Source of the DNA: Craspedostauros australis
Taxonomy: Eukaryota; Bacillariophyta; Bacillariophyceae; Mastogloiales; Achnanthaceae
Assembly (NCBI GenBank): GCA_026770025.1
Contig: JAMXDE010000016.1
Span: 558,001 to 622,000 of the forward strand
Length of the DNA stretch: 64,000 bases
Direction: 5' to 3'
Part shown: one piece after another, positions 22,194 through 34,657 of the stretch
How positions within the stretch are numbered: the stretch's first letter is position 1
How the letters are laid out: every line of letters starts with the position of its first letter
Notes under the pieces: generated by a model
Database searches by the model: none
What the model saw: the letters and a program-made list of their open reading frames with translations, nothing else
What the model was told of the DNA's origin: nothing
Position numbers and translations under genes: made by a program

Positions 22194-23492
22194 AGCTCTT
22201 GACGTGTCGAGCCGAGCCGATCCGAGCAACCTCGTGCATGCCTTTGTGTCACTCCGGGTATTGCGGCTATATCTCAGATATGCAAGCACCTTACCGCAGC
22301 ACCGTGCCCTTCGATGCATACCATACACTTGCGCATACTGGAAACATTGGACACATGCAGGCACGCAAACGCACACGCACACGCACATTTATCTTTGGCA
22401 TACGTATGGCACTCTGCAGCAGATCGACTGCGTCGCAAGCCTCAAGTGATCGATCGATTGACCGACCGATTCAATGTATGGATTGTGGGTGCGCAGAGTC
22501 ATTCGAAGTAATGTGGGAGTGCGTGGACCTGGATCATCACAGTTGTGGTATGCATGGACCCGACCACCATCGGAGTCGCTATTCGATGGTACGGCAGCAA
22601 TACTATCATCATCACGGCGTTGGAGCTGCGCATGGGATGATCCATGAATGGAGCGATATGACTTCACTCGGCTCGCATCATACGACGACATGCTCGAGCA
22701 CTATGGAATGCACCTGAAACCATACAGAGGTAGAGGAGCGGGGGCAGACGCGCGTGGCAAGCCAACATCCGCCACGTGCTCTGAAGCATCTTGCGTGCAA
22801 TCCATGAGCGTGCTGAAATGGAGTGAAGGTGAAGTGGAGCAGGGCAACGTAGCGTAGCCTCTTTCTCACTCTCTCTCGAGAAAGAAAGCAGAGCAAGGCG
22901 CCAATCGTAAAAATGCCTCGAGCACACATTCCAATAGACACCCGTTGCGGTTGATCAGCATGTGGTTTGTTGCTCGTGACGATGTGCCTTTTTATGCAGA
23001 TCCATGCCTTGCCAATACAATCATGTCGCATGTTGGCAAGTGCATCTCGTGCTGGTGGAAGACAAGAGGAGATGGACATGGTGCGAGTGCGCGCAGAGCG
23101 CCAACGGCGTGCCCGTAGAATATTATTGAGTATAGAAAAAACACAATGAATGAGGCGGGTGGAGGAGACGGATGCGAACCTTCGAACCCGAACCCGGCCG
23201 TTAGAGAAACCATTGGCTGATCCGAATGGGTTGCTTCGCAACACGCAACCACTCACCATCAACAACACCGCGTACGGATACCCCCCGTATCTGTCGCTCG
23301 TCCGACACCATCATTCGCTTTCCCCAACGCATTGCAATCACAACACAGACGCCTGTGCAAGTGACCACCCCTCACAATACGAATAACAACAAGTACTCGC
23401 TTCCTTCTGACATCGCATCATTGGACCATCCTGTTGGCCGATCCTCCTTCATTCATTCATTGAATTCACCGAATGCTCGAGCAAGAGCAACA
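22194..23492. other. Intergenic region, no gene recognised
   Basis: Between the zinc-ribbon gene and paralogue B. An in-frame ATG at 23226 would extend paralogue B by 89 residues of low-complexity sequence. CA-rich tracts occur near 22360-22390. Open frames on both strands show no family motif. Confidence 0.45.
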
Positions 23493-26400
23493 ATGCCGCC
23501 AACAACAACACAGACTGATCACAGCGCCTTCATCTCATCGGCCTCCCGCAATGGCAGGCAGAAGGGCAGCAAGGTGGCGACGGACTTCGGTCGTTCCTCT
23601 GCGAACAGTCCCAACGCAGCACACAACGGGCACAAGCCAACCATGAACGGGAATGGGAATGCTGGTTCTGCCCAGGAGACTGCAGTCACATCCGCAGAGA
23701 CAGCATCCATAGACCGCTGGCTGACCGTCCTCGGCTACGTGCTGCGTATGCTCTTTCTGGATCTCCCGCTCGCAATCCTCTTCGCTGTCTACCTATCATG
23801 CTGGTGCTTGGAAACCATCGGCCACGAGTACCTGCTGCCGCAGATCAATCTCATGCGATTCCAATCCGAGGCACGCAACTTCGAGGACTTGACGTACTAC
23901 CATCGCACATGCACTAAGAAGGACATCACTGCCACCAAGATAGAACAGCTGGTGCTCCCTGCCAACGCCACGGCCGACGAGGCCATGGATCACATGAACT
24001 ACCACGGTGCGATGCTGTATCACAACTTGCTGTCGGAAAGCACCACGTCGGCGCTGCGCGAATTCATCGTGGAGCAGAACAAGATCCAGGCCGGCTGGTT
24101 CGTCATTGAGAATCAGAATCGGTATTCGTGGGGCATCGACATGAACATGCACCCGGCGTTCCAGTCGGTGTTCCAGGAATTGGTGGCCAACAATCAGTTC
24201 ATCACGTCCATTCAAAAGATTGTTGGCCCCGATCCAGCAATGTGAGTGCAGCCAATAGCGAGCAGGAGCATGGAGGGATGAATGTGTCTACGTTTTGCCA
24301 TGGCCAAGTTGTGACGTGCGAGGCATAAGCATGACGGCTTGACCAATTGTCACCTTTGCGATCCTTGCATGCAGAACTCAGTGAATGGCGGGCTCTTGTG
24401 GCATGGTGCACCACGTCTTTGCAAACACTCTCGCTTTATCTCCCTGTTGCTTTCGATCAACTTTTGCTGTATCATCTGACAGACACATGCAAAACGCTCT
24501 GTAACACGCTCTCATTCTGCACACATTACGCCCATTCTCAACCCTTCCCTCCATCGCTCTGCCTCATTTGAATGTTTTCTCTCCGACTTCATCTCCGACT
24601 GCAAAATCATTTTCCAACTCGTTTTTTCCATCTCCATCAGAATCGAATTCACGGCCATCACGTCAAGTTATGGAGCAGCGGATCAGGCGGATCACCAGGA
24701 TGTCGTGCCGTCAGGAAATGCTGCCAAGTTCGGTAGAACCTTCGTGCCATCTTACTCCTTGTTCATGCCTCTGCAAGACACCACGTACGACATGGGCGCG
24801 ACTCATGTTTGTCCCGGATCGCACCTCTGCAGCGACGGATGTCACAAATACTGCTTCCATCATTCCTTGCCTGTGTCAGGCTACAATGGCAGCATCTGGC
24901 CACGAGGATCCGGTGCGTTGGTCAACCAGCAGACAACACATAAGGGCATGGCGCACAAGGCCGAGGGTGCACCCGATCGCGTCGTCCTCATCGCCACGTT
25001 CGCTCCAAGACCCCAGACGCACCGCGGTGTGGAGACCAGGCAGATTGGTCAGGGCGGTAGTTACTCGTTGAAATGGACTCACTGGGGACACACCTTGTAC
25101 GACTTCGTGCACGCAAACCAGCGAATGACAGAGCCGCAAGTGCAACTGCGCAGTCTCGGCTTGCTGAAGGGTGCCGGGTACAATTGGATCAGCCAGGCGT
25201 CCATGAGAATCGCAAATGAGGACAATGGGTAAGTCACATGTGGCAGCCTTCATGGCAGTGTGGTTCGTTGCTGAAATCTGCAAGTTGTTCACAACTTTTC
25301 GTGGATGGTGAAGCAATCGAATGAACGCATGCTTGAATACATGCTTTAACGCGCAATCTTCCCATCGGCGCATTGATCGATGGAAGGAGCCACTGCATCG
25401 AGGTGGTTGATGCTTGTGTCGATGGATGGTGCGTGGGCGATACGAAAAACAGGATACTCTGGAGTTGAGTACTCCATGACTACTCGCTCTATTATGGCCT
25501 ATGTGAGCACCGAGCTGACTCCATTGCTTTCATTTCCTTCCTTCGTCTCTTCTCATCACCGCAACTACTACCGCCACCACCACCGCCACCAACAACAACA
25601 ACATTGCAGATACACTGGAGATTCACTGGAGCAGTTCATGGAGGATGGATCATTGAAGTACTGGCCTAAGCGATGGCAAGCGCAGTTTGCCGATCCGTAC
25701 AAAGAGACGTGGGAAAGGTTCGCCGTCGAGACCGTGGAACTGTCGTTGGACGGTTTGCAAGACCTCACCATCAAGGCAGTCTTGTGCGTTCTTTCCTTGG
25801 TCGCATTGGTTGCTTGGTTGGTTGGTAAAGGTCTTTCGCGAACAATCACGATCGTATTGCGCTTTTCGAAGCGTTTGTTCATCACATACTCCATCATCGC
25901 GGTGCTTGCGACGGTTGCGTTGAAGTCGATCAAGGAGACCAATTGGGCCAAGAATATCGTCAACGGCAAATCGTATCGCCTGCCAAGCATTCCCGACGTG
26001 GTCGACACCGGCAACCCGAGCACGCTGCCATGGCAGAATGATGTCCTCGTCACCATCAACTACGCATCAGATCGGCTGGCTTCGTTCACTCGTGTTGTGG
26101 ATGCCACCCATCCCGGGAATCGCGAATGGAAGTCAACGGTCCGCCAGTTTGCGGCGAACTCCAAGTACACCAGACTCCCACGAGCGCTGCAGTTGGAGCT
26201 TTCCAGATCGATGATCCGACGTCACCAACAGAACGCGCGCTTCCTCAAACCCAACTCGCTTCGTCAGTGGACTGAGATACTTGACGATCAAGCGTTGATC
26301 GACGTGGCGCACAAGGATCTAACAAGCGCATCGAGCAAGCTGAATGACTCCATGATCCGACAACTGGATGCTTTGGAGGCTGACTTGATCTTCGACACGT

Positions 26401-27474
26401 GGCGCGACACAGCTATGGGCCGAGTTGTGATGAAAGGGTTCTTGAATGCGCTTCGGGGCAAGCTGTTTCATGCTCTGACCTTGCCCATCAAAGTCAAAAC
26501 AAATGGTAGCATTATGCGTTCAGAGGCAACACGGCAATATGCGACCATTGCTGGTCTTCGAACAGCAGCCGTCCCCAACAGAGGCCCTACGCGGTTGCTA
26601 TCGATTGAACAGCCACGGCGCCCTCCTTTCTCAGCTGCGTGGGCCAAAGAAGGCGATCTCGTTGAAGTGCGATACGAGTGCAAGAACAACGGTACGTTTG
26701 TGACAATGGATTGCATTTGTGCTGATCATTCCGCTGCAGTCGCGAGTTACTTCCGTGCGTTTCAACTGCCACACGTGCGAGTATGCCACCTATGAGTAAG
26801 TATGAAGTTTATATGGCACACCGAACCAGCTTGACTCATCATGTCCCCGCCCAATCATGATCGTCATTCTCGTCTTTCCCCTTTCTTTCTACGTTGCCTC
26901 CATCGAATTTGACATCGAACCAACACCCGCATCAACGTGCGTGCCAACTTGCGTCCCAACGTCCTTGCGAACCTTTGATATTCATGCTTACTCGGACCGC
27001 TGTTACGGTTTGTATTGTGCGCGAGCAGAGCTGTATCTGGCGATCATCGCTGAGATGCAATGCAAAGACATGAAGGCCGTGGTGCACTTCCTTGACGGTG
27101 ACCACGCCCTTGTTGGTAGGAAATGCATGCGATACTTCAAGCCATACGCTTTTGGTGAAACTGTGAACGTTCGATTGCAGGACGGATCCAACACATGGCA
27201 TGCGGCCCAATTCCTCGAATCCGTGAAATCGTCCAACTCCACATTGCGCCCTGTCCGCGTGCGCACGGATGCGGGTGACATCGTCCGCGTCGAACCGAGG
27301 AACATCCGTAGGATCCTTGATGATACAGAAGACGATGACAATGGCGACGATGACGATGACGAGGAAGGAGACGACGATGAATACGACGGAGAGGATGCTG
27401 GAGAGACCTACTTCTTGTCGATCGATGAAGACTACAATTCACGTCGCGCGAATGACGACGACGAAGACGAATGA
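23493..27474 (+). CDS. Membrane-anchored phytanoyl-CoA dioxygenase-like protein with Tudor-like tail (paralogue B)
   Basis: Four exons: 23493-24241, 24641-25228, 25610-26691 and 27029-27474; total 954 residues. Donors are GTGAGT, GTAAGT, GTACGT; phases 2, 2 and 1 join cleanly. The last join gives LVEVRYECKNN followed by ELYLAIIAEMQ, which restores a Tudor-like strand pattern. An alternative short exon inside the third intron gives stops or frame conflicts. The order matches paralogue A: membrane helix (about 83-103), PhyH-like domain with H268-x-D270 (ADHQDVVPSG), H350 (QQTTHKGMAH) and R363, then hydrophobic segments (VLCVLSLVALVAWLV; LFITYSIIAVLATVAL). A Tudor-like unit (FGETVNVRLQDGSNTWHAAQF) and a long Asp/Glu tail follow. 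Both genes share TYYxRxCTxxDIT. The first exon could start at 23226 instead. Substrate unknown. Confidence 0.8.
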
Positions 27475-27744
27475 TTGATGATCACGGGGAAAATGAAACG
27501 ATGATTTAATCATCAAGCGCGCCAAATTCAACATCGACGCCAGTCTCAAACGAACTGCAGGACGCACATTTTATATCAGTGCATTGGGTATCTCCAGCGT
27601 GATTTCAAACGCACGCTACAATTGCATCATGTATGATAGAATACGTAATACGTTGGTTTCATAATGAATTGCTTTAGCTCATGAAACATTGCTGTATTGC
27701 TTGCATTGCATTGTAGAGCACTCCATTGCTTGTTCGCATTGGCT

Positions 27745-28263
27745 TTACGATTTCTTCTTGCCAGCCGCAGTTGATGTAGAGACGATGTCGTCTTGCACAG
27801 CCAAGTACAGGATCCAGAGCGGGAATATTAGATACGGCGAGTACACCGAGATGGCAAGCATGCGCTCCATCTGAGTCGCGTCCGGGTTGGCGGCCAGCGT
27901 CGCCAGGATCGGAACAAGCGACGTCGCCGTGTGGGCGCCATACAGCATCGACGAGGTCTGGAACCAGCGCGGATACCTCCCTCCCTTCGGCGTCGTCGTC
28001 ATCTGATGCACCGCGGCGAAGAAGTACGGCAACTGGAACGCGAATTCACAAAGTACAAGCGCCACGAACCACGGCCGCGACTTGGGTGTCGCCATGATCG
28101 GATCATTCACGCTGTTCACATGCAGCGCCAGCATGTCCCGCAACGGTTGCGGGAACCATGACTGGGGGAACAGCACCTGCCCATCGATGATGATCGTGAA
28201 GATGATGTGCGATGCGAAGAACGACACGAAGGATACCTTCGTGATCCCCTCCAAGACTTTCAT
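27745..28263 (-). CDS. TMEM97/sigma-2-receptor-like EXPERA-domain membrane protein
   Basis: 172-residue membrane protein with four predicted helices: VSFVSFFASHIIFTIII, RPWFVALVLCEFAFQLPYFF, YGAHTATSLVPILATLA and YLIFPLWILYLAVQ. The order and length fit the EXPERA family that includes TMEM97 and yeast YPR114-like proteins, which bind sterols or act in ER lipid handling. The C-terminus GKKKS satisfies a KKxx ER-retrieval signal, again as in TMEM97. Single exon, ATG at 28263. The assignment rests on topology and on the conserved opening (SHIIFTIIIDGQVLFPQSW-PQPLRDML) rather than on a catalytic motif, so the subfamily is less certain than the fold. Confidence 0.75.
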   Translation of the reverse strand: MKVLEGITKVSFVSFFASHIIFTIIIDGQVLFPQSWFPQPLRDMLALHVNSVNDPIMATPKSRPWFVALVLCEFAFQLPYFFAAVHQMTTTPKGGRYPRWFQTSSMLYGAHTATSLVPILATLAANPDATQMERMLAISVYSPYLIFPLWILYLAVQDDIVSTSTAAGKKKS

Positions 28264-30277
28264 CGCTCTCCTTCCCTGTTCTGTCTGCCTTGCGGCGATC
28301 CTGATTGCCAGCTGGTGCTGCGGAGTACTCTATGAGGGAGCAGAGCAGAGGAGAGTACACTATTCTATTATTACGACCTCCTGCACGTTTTTTCTCCGTC
28401 GCGGTTTGCGTTAGGGATACGCCCCAAACGCAGTTGATGCACAAGCGTTTCCTTGTTCCCCTGGTTTCTACCAAAGACTTCAGCACGATGGGACGAGTGC
28501 TGTACGCAATGCGAGTTGGGATACGATTGGCGCGGATTCGCCACAAGGAGCAGCTGTTGTTGGAACGCACGTCGCCCACGACTACGGATGGTTGTCGAGG
28601 TCCCCAAGAGGAGAAAGGATCCGGTCTGAGGACGAGAAAGGGGATTGGAAGTATGCGAGGAATAGCCTGAAGGTCACACGCACAGACGCGCAGGTGATGA
28701 AGAAGTTCGTTGCGATCTCCCACCATCTTGGTGGTGTTCCTCCGTCGTTGCCACCGTCGCTGCGGTGGTTGTCCGTTTTGGTACTGCTGGTGCCGATGTT
28801 CGAGTTCGGTGCCAGATCTTTTGTTGTTGTTGGCATCGCGCCGAAAAGGCGATTTTCTGAGTTGTTGCATCGACTAGCTCGATCACAAAGCAATCTTGGT
28901 CTGTGTTGAAGTCTCTCAGCGAACTTCACGCCTCACACATCAGAAAGAAACACGATGCGGATGCGTCATCATGCCATGGCCAGTCTACACGAGTCCTCCG
29001 GAATTTGACAGCTTGCGGGCCGCGACCACTCACGAAGCACGAAGCACGGCGCATTCCCTGCTCTCCCCAGTTGAGCAGAGCAGAGTGATCGTGCGAGGGG
29101 AATGCTTGGACGACAGTCGCGACAAGAAAAAGGGCCTTTGGGTAGGGTAGAGCGACTGAGGAGGAGAAGACATGGAAGACGAAGGGATCGGGAAGCGAGT
29201 CCGAAGCAAATGTGAATTCAGACGAAAAACTCCCAAGCAGAGGCCGTCAAGAAAAGTACGTACTATTGCAATGAAGATCTGTTTGCTCCAAATGTTCGAA
29301 ACGGCCGTGGTCAGAGAGATGGGTTGCGTTGCACGATACTCGCACGTTACAGGTCATTGCATCCCTGCTTTGTCCATCCCCAAGGGCGGGAGAGAGATGC
29401 GACTGTTCTTCGGGAGGAATGGGAAATCGCGCTTGACGATGGCGATGTCTTGCGGTGACACGGGGGCGAACCTTGATACGTCTGTGCAGCTGCGATTGTG
29501 AAGTCTGCTATGTACGAGCTATGTTGTTACACAAGCTCACAGTCTTGGGCGTGCCAATCGGGATCACTTGTGGCCGTCCGTTGTGTTCGTGGGACCTTCT
29601 CTGCGACAGCCAAATTCGATCTTGCCTGCGACCACACCTTTTCGACCATCACAGACACATTGCTCCAACGTCCGGAAGCAAGGAGCGACAAGAGTGTTGG
29701 TGGAGAGAATACAAGGGGTCGTTCACGGTCATTTGACCTGCCCCTGGGATGATACGTATGTATCACGGGTGGCTTTTCGGAGTGTGGGGTGGGCACATCA
29801 CGCGCCAGCCTGCTGCCCGTTTTTTTTTACGGAGATATTGAACGACCGACCTATTGTGATCACAACGCGTTTCCTCGGGTATCGGTCTTGGCACGAGAAA
29901 GATGATCCATTCGTCACGAAAGACGAAGCAGATAACTCCCTATAATATCCCACAAACAGTCCAATCATTCCGGTGCTTTGGGCGATGGTACACGCATGGC
30001 ATCATCGTGGCCACTGCGAAAGCACGAGCACACGCACACGCATTACCACACGCATTACCACACGCAGGTGGACATGCACTTGTTAGAGTTCTTTCTGGAG
30101 AGTACGTATGGGAGAGAACTTGCGGCGCCATAGTTGCGCGCGGGCCGTGGTACATACATTCCTATTGGTACTTGTGTGATCGCAGATAGAAACGCTCGAA
30201 TAAAGTAGAATAGATTATAGCCGAATAAAGTATAATATATTACGTACGGGTGGTCCAGGGTTCAGGGTTTTCTCGCC
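28264..30277. other. Intergenic region, about 2 kb, nothing recognised
   Basis: Upstream of the TMEM97-like gene (minus) and downstream of the TPR-like gene (minus). It includes a 7-bp inverted pair GTACTCT/AGAGTAC near 28325-28360, about 60 bp before the TMEM97-like start, and CACGCATTAC repeats near 30040-30065. Several 80-120 codon frames on both strands have no recognisable motif. Confidence 0.45.
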
Positions 30278-31438
30278 TTAGGCGGCGGGGCTTGCGAACA
30301 TTGGCTGGCTCAGCATCCACACGATGTTCGTGTAGATGCCTTCCTTCTGGGCTGTCTTGAGCATCCCCTCAGCACCATTCAAGAACAGCAACAAGTGCCT
30401 CATGCACTTCACAGCGCCAGCAACGTTGCCATTCTGAAAGCACCAGACCCCGATGTTGTTCACCAACGATAAGCCAAGTATGCCAGCTTGGTCTCCAGTC
30501 AGCACTGTCATGGCAAGCTCGTACATCGCCGCCACCTGTCCTGACCATGGATTGCGCAGATGGTCTAGCAATGCCAGATTGAAGATCGCAGCGGCGATGT
30601 CTCTGCGAGCCTCTACGACGGTGGCGTTCCTCTGCGTGCTGGGACATGCCTCTGCCGTCGCGTCGTCCCTCGTGGTTGCATCATGGGGTTTATTGCCGCA
30701 CTGTTCTCGTGCTGGCAGATACAGGCGGATCGGTTCTTTGCAGAGGAAGGGAGAACGGTCGTTGATCTGTGGTGCGTCATCGCTGAAGGTGCCACTGATC
30801 TGTTCAACCGGTGATGGTGCCATGTGGATTCGCTGCATTCCTGTTCGGCTTTCGCTGCCAGTGTCTGTGGCATCGCCCATCATACCCAAGTGCGAATCGT
30901 GGGACTCTTCGGTCTCCATACTCGTGTTGGCGTTGCTCTTGGCGTTGCTGTCGCTGTCCACAGCCATGATGGGCTGCTGCGCATCAACGTGGTGTCGGAT
31001 AGATCCTGATGCTGGTGCTGGGGTACCCCGGATTGCCTTGGCCGTGTCGATGAGATCCACCGAAGGCTCCTCGTCTGGCGTTCGCTCAGAGTGCAGGTAG
31101 TGTGCTAGCCGTGCCAAGTGATGCTCCGCTCGCTCCACGAAGGCGTTGCCGCATTTGGTGGATGTTTGGAGAGCTGGCTGCTGTGTCTGCTGTGGTTGGG
31201 ATGGTGGGGCTTGTGCGAGGCTGTTGCCATCGCTGTGTTGGTGGACTTGGGAAAGTGCCGCAGATGGCTGGAACGCATTACCCATCCTGATCTCCAAGGC
31301 AGCCTTAAAGAGATCCCATGCGACTTCATGATGGCCGGCATGGAAGCAATCGACGCCGGCATTGTTGTATTCGATTGCTCTTCTGCTCATCTCTGTGCCG
31401 AGGTGAGATTGCCTGTTCATGTTCATGCTCATGGCCAT
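30278..31438 (-). CDS. TPR-like helical-repeat protein of unknown function
   Basis: 386 residues, ATG at 31438 (MAMSMNMNRQSHLG); the frame extends upstream only through an Asn/Thr simple repeat. The N-terminal block RRAIEYNNAGVDCFHAGHHE followed by VAWDLFKAALEI has the spacing of a tetratricopeptide helix pair (N/G/A at small positions). The C-terminal third contains a second pair: ARRDIAAAIFNLALLDHLRN and ILGLSLVNNIGVWCFQNGN. The middle ~190 residues are low-complexity (Gln/Pro, Ser/Thr/Asp-rich). I recall many diatom proteins with this N-terminal 'YNN.GV..F..G....A...F..AL' signature and no known function. Probably a soluble scaffold protein; the role is unknown. Confidence 0.7.
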   Translation of the reverse strand: MAMSMNMNRQSHLGTEMSRRAIEYNNAGVDCFHAGHHEVAWDLFKAALEIRMGNAFQPSAALSQVHQHSDGNSLAQAPPSQPQQTQQPALQTSTKCGNAFVERAEHHLARLAHYLHSERTPDEEPSVDLIDTAKAIRGTPAPASGSIRHHVDAQQPIMAVDSDSNAKSNANTSMETEESHDSHLGMMGDATDTGSESRTGMQRIHMAPSPVEQISGTFSDDAPQINDRSPFLCKEPIRLYLPAREQCGNKPHDATTRDDATAEACPSTQRNATVVEARRDIAAAIFNLALLDHLRNPWSGQVAAMYELAMTVLTGDQAGILGLSLVNNIGVWCFQNGNVAGAVKCMRHLLLFLNGAEGMLKTAQKEGIYTNIVWMLSQPMFASPAA

Positions 31439-34400
31439 GTTGTTGTTGGTGTTGGTGTTGATGTTGGTGTTGGTGTTGGTGTTGGTGTTAATGGTGATGG
31501 TGGTGATTTCTTTTTTCAATCCAATTTTATGATGGCAACTTTGTTTGTGGTGCCCTGATGTTTGTCTTTGTGTGTTGGATGGCAGACTGCTCGTACTTTA
31601 TCTTGTGATTGTTGTTCTCTTTCTTCGATTTGTCGTTGTGTTGTGAGTGTTCGCCGGCGAGCTGATTTTCCCTCTCCTCCGTTTGTGGGATCGGCCATTC
31701 TCCGTGATGTGCTAAGAGTACGGTAGGAGCACAATCTGTAAAACGATCTTGGTGATCTTTGTTCTCTCTCCGCAGAGTGCCTTGCGCGAAGGTGTCAAGA
31801 CTGCGGCTTTGGATTCGAATGTTGCTTTCCTCCTTGTGGTTGAGATGGTCAACGATGAGACAAGCACCAAAACGGGGTGTTGCATGGGTTTAGTTCTATT
31901 CATTCAGCACGAGTAGCCACCGATGGAGCAGACAGATGCTCCCGTCCCAAGGTTAGCTATCTTCGCAACGGGAAGGAATCGAAGTGGCCCTGTTGGCAGC
32001 AACCTCTGTTGCGAACCGATCGGTATGGTGTGCACATGGCTGACACATGTCAGGTTGATCGCGACACTGTTGCGCCACAGCGCGTAAAGCATGGTGCATA
32101 CGTAGAATAGATCAACCCTCCGCCCTCGATCTTGGTATACTTTGTTGTTGCGATTGTTGTTCTTTCCCCCTCGGTCGTGGAGGAGCGTAGCGATGCAACC
32201 ATTGATGTTGCCATCTGTTTGAACGACGATAAAGTGTTGCTCCGGATGAAGACATGATTTGAATTTGAAACGGCGATCCCAAAAGAACTTGTTCCGTGGG
32301 GACATTCACAGTGCACAGTACTCCAAATGCGCTTTTCGAGACACGTGAGTTGAGAGGCTTCGCCACAGAAACTTGTCCGTCCAGAGGTCATCATGAAATG
32401 TCACAGAGAGCAAACGTGCACACATCCATCTCGCGAGAAGCCCTGACGCTGTACTCGTTGAAGGAACCAGAACGAAGCGGAACTGTGGAGAAAGGTACTT
32501 ACTGGCTAGCGGCACGTGAAACAGTCGTGCGGATGCGTGTTGCAGTGTCAACCAAGATGCGTATCCCGACCCTTTGTGAAAAACGAGGATGGGTGGGACA
32601 CTTCTTGGCGCTGATCAACAACGCCATCGCTCCTCCGAGGGAGCCGGCGGACGCGTGCGAGGTGGAGCGTATGAGTCTGTACATGGAGTACGTGCAAACA
32701 ATTTACGACCCTTGTCTCTTTGTGCTGTCGTCGTCCCGGGGAAGATGTTCCCAATCCACCCAACGCTCGTGCGCTGCCAAAGGGAAATGAACAACGACCG
32801 AGATACATGCTCCTGACATACGTACTCCATAATACATGCGACGAGCGCCCACAGGTACAGAAACGGCTTCGCTCTCGGTTCCAACGAAGACGGGCATGGG
32901 TTGGATCGTTGTTCATTACGCGTCGAGGGCAAATACTCGTACGGAGGGGAGGAGATGTGAAGGTGCTGGATGGATGGTAGCGAAGCGGTCGTAATGCAAA
33001 CAACGTTGCCTGTATGCGCGTGCGCGCTTGATCCTCGACCGCCTCCGGAAGCATCGTCACCATGTGCAGCAGATGCATCCCAAGTATAGTAGTCGTATGG
33101 CACCACCCAAACGAGAATGATGGAAACGGCTGAACCCTGGAGAGAGCATCGACAGAGAGGCAGCGTATTAGTATGGTGCCGGTTTGGGCAATGGACAATG
33201 GTCCACAATTATCGTTCGTGGTCTATTTGCGGTTCTGCTTTTCTCAACTCGACGATCTCGCATCCTCCAATGCTACACTGCACAATAAACACTAATCCGA
33301 TGGACGACAGTATGTTCTCTGCCAACAGAGAGAGAATACGATGATAAATACGAATCTACGCTGCATGAATGGTCGAGCGCATTTAGAGCCGCATCTGGAA
33401 AGGTGGGAGGATAACGACGGTCATCACTCGAGATGTGATGAAAGTGGCGCCAAAGTCGAAGCTTGTGCAAGGTCTCGAATTTGGCAATGCTTATCCCTAC
33501 AAGTTGCATGTGCTCCCTGGTGTGCGACCTATCAGAACAACCAGCCAAGCATAGCAGATCGTATGCATGTTCCAGTACAAGTCGACTTGATGCAAGATTT
33601 ATTGCATCAAGTAGCGGAAGAGGTTCGAGTCACCATGCCGACTCCGGCATCAACTTGATTTATCGCGATGCAACCTTTGGTGTGCGATCGAGACAGAGAG
33701 GCAAGACTGATATTGGCTCGTCATGTGCGACCAATCATAAATACAGTGTCCTCTATGTAGGTATGTATATCGTGTGCAGACTTATGCTGATGCTTGCCCA
33801 CTCCACGTTCTTGCAACCATACGTACGCATGGCACTTGTAGCTGCGGATGCCGTCATCCCAACACCTATCGATCAAGCATCACCAGACGAGCATGAGCAT
33901 ATTCGTTCTGTGCACCAAATCCGGCCTCCGGGGGTGCCTCGCAGCGTCGCGGTAGCACCGTTGGATGCGGCAATGAGGCGAACTCGTTCGCAAGTGAACA
34001 CGAATGCCAGAGGGCACAAGAGGTTCACTTCCTTCAATCATGTGGCAATGGAACGGGCGAGATGGGAAGGCGATGGCGATGGTCTATCGAACTAGGAGGT
34101 ATGTACTCGAGTAGAGTGTCAAATGTGCTTTGTAATATAATATATGATGATGGGAGAGTGGCTTCGATCGTGTCAAAGCGCGATACTCCGTGGAGCGGAG
34201 TGCATCATCGACAAGGCTGCGATCAACATCCATCGCGGTACCGCAACATGTGATAGTTGTTCACAGGATGGAGAAGGCGCCCAAAGACAAGCAAAAAGAC
34301 TTGTGGGATTGCATTGGATTGCGTTCCGACACGGTGACAGAGGATAATGTATGCCAGACGCGCAATCTGGGATCGCAATTGAAGTGGCATCGGGTATGAT

Positions 34401-34657
34401 ATCTTCCGCGGTGAGGGAAAGATGATTTCCTGGGTCGTTCCCGCTCACGCATTCACTCGAGAGAGAACTGCAACTTGCGATGTACAAGTTGAGTTTAGTT
34501 GGAATTGGTTAGATTCGGCTACGCTACAACTATGGCGCCGCGTGGTTCGGAACGGATGCGGCGACTTGTTGGGCTGCGCAACTCTCGCGGGTCGCGAGGG
34601 AGCCGCCGCGCGCGCGGCTTCCGAGAGCAGCAGATGGATGCGTCGGCTTGCGCAGAT
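31439..34657. other. Intergenic region, about 3.2 kb, no supported gene
   Basis: Lies between the TPR-like gene (minus, start 31438) and the 3' end of the phosphatase-like gene (minus, stop 34658). The first ~70 bp are a simple repeat. Open frames of 100-210 codons on both strands (for example around 32300-32790 and 33460-34095) overlap one another, have irregular composition and carry no family motif. AT-rich patches occur near 33720-33770 and 34130-34150. Confidence 0.5.
31441..31505. repeat. GGTGTT-type simple repeat
   Basis: Degenerate hexamer tract (GTTGGT/GGTGTT units) directly upstream of the ATG of the TPR-like gene. On the minus strand it reads as ACCAAC units and would encode Asn/Thr repeats if translated. 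Confidence 0.9.

Noticed and set aside
26741..26796. Extra small exon in paralogue B (after CTGCAG at 26741)
   Set aside because: Its frames either stop within the exon or cannot join the next exon in phase. Skipping it joins the flanking exons in phase and restores a Tudor-like strand.
33463..34095. 210-codon plus-strand frame
   Set aside because: Irregular composition, no conserved motif, and no promoter or splice context. Looks like a chance frame.
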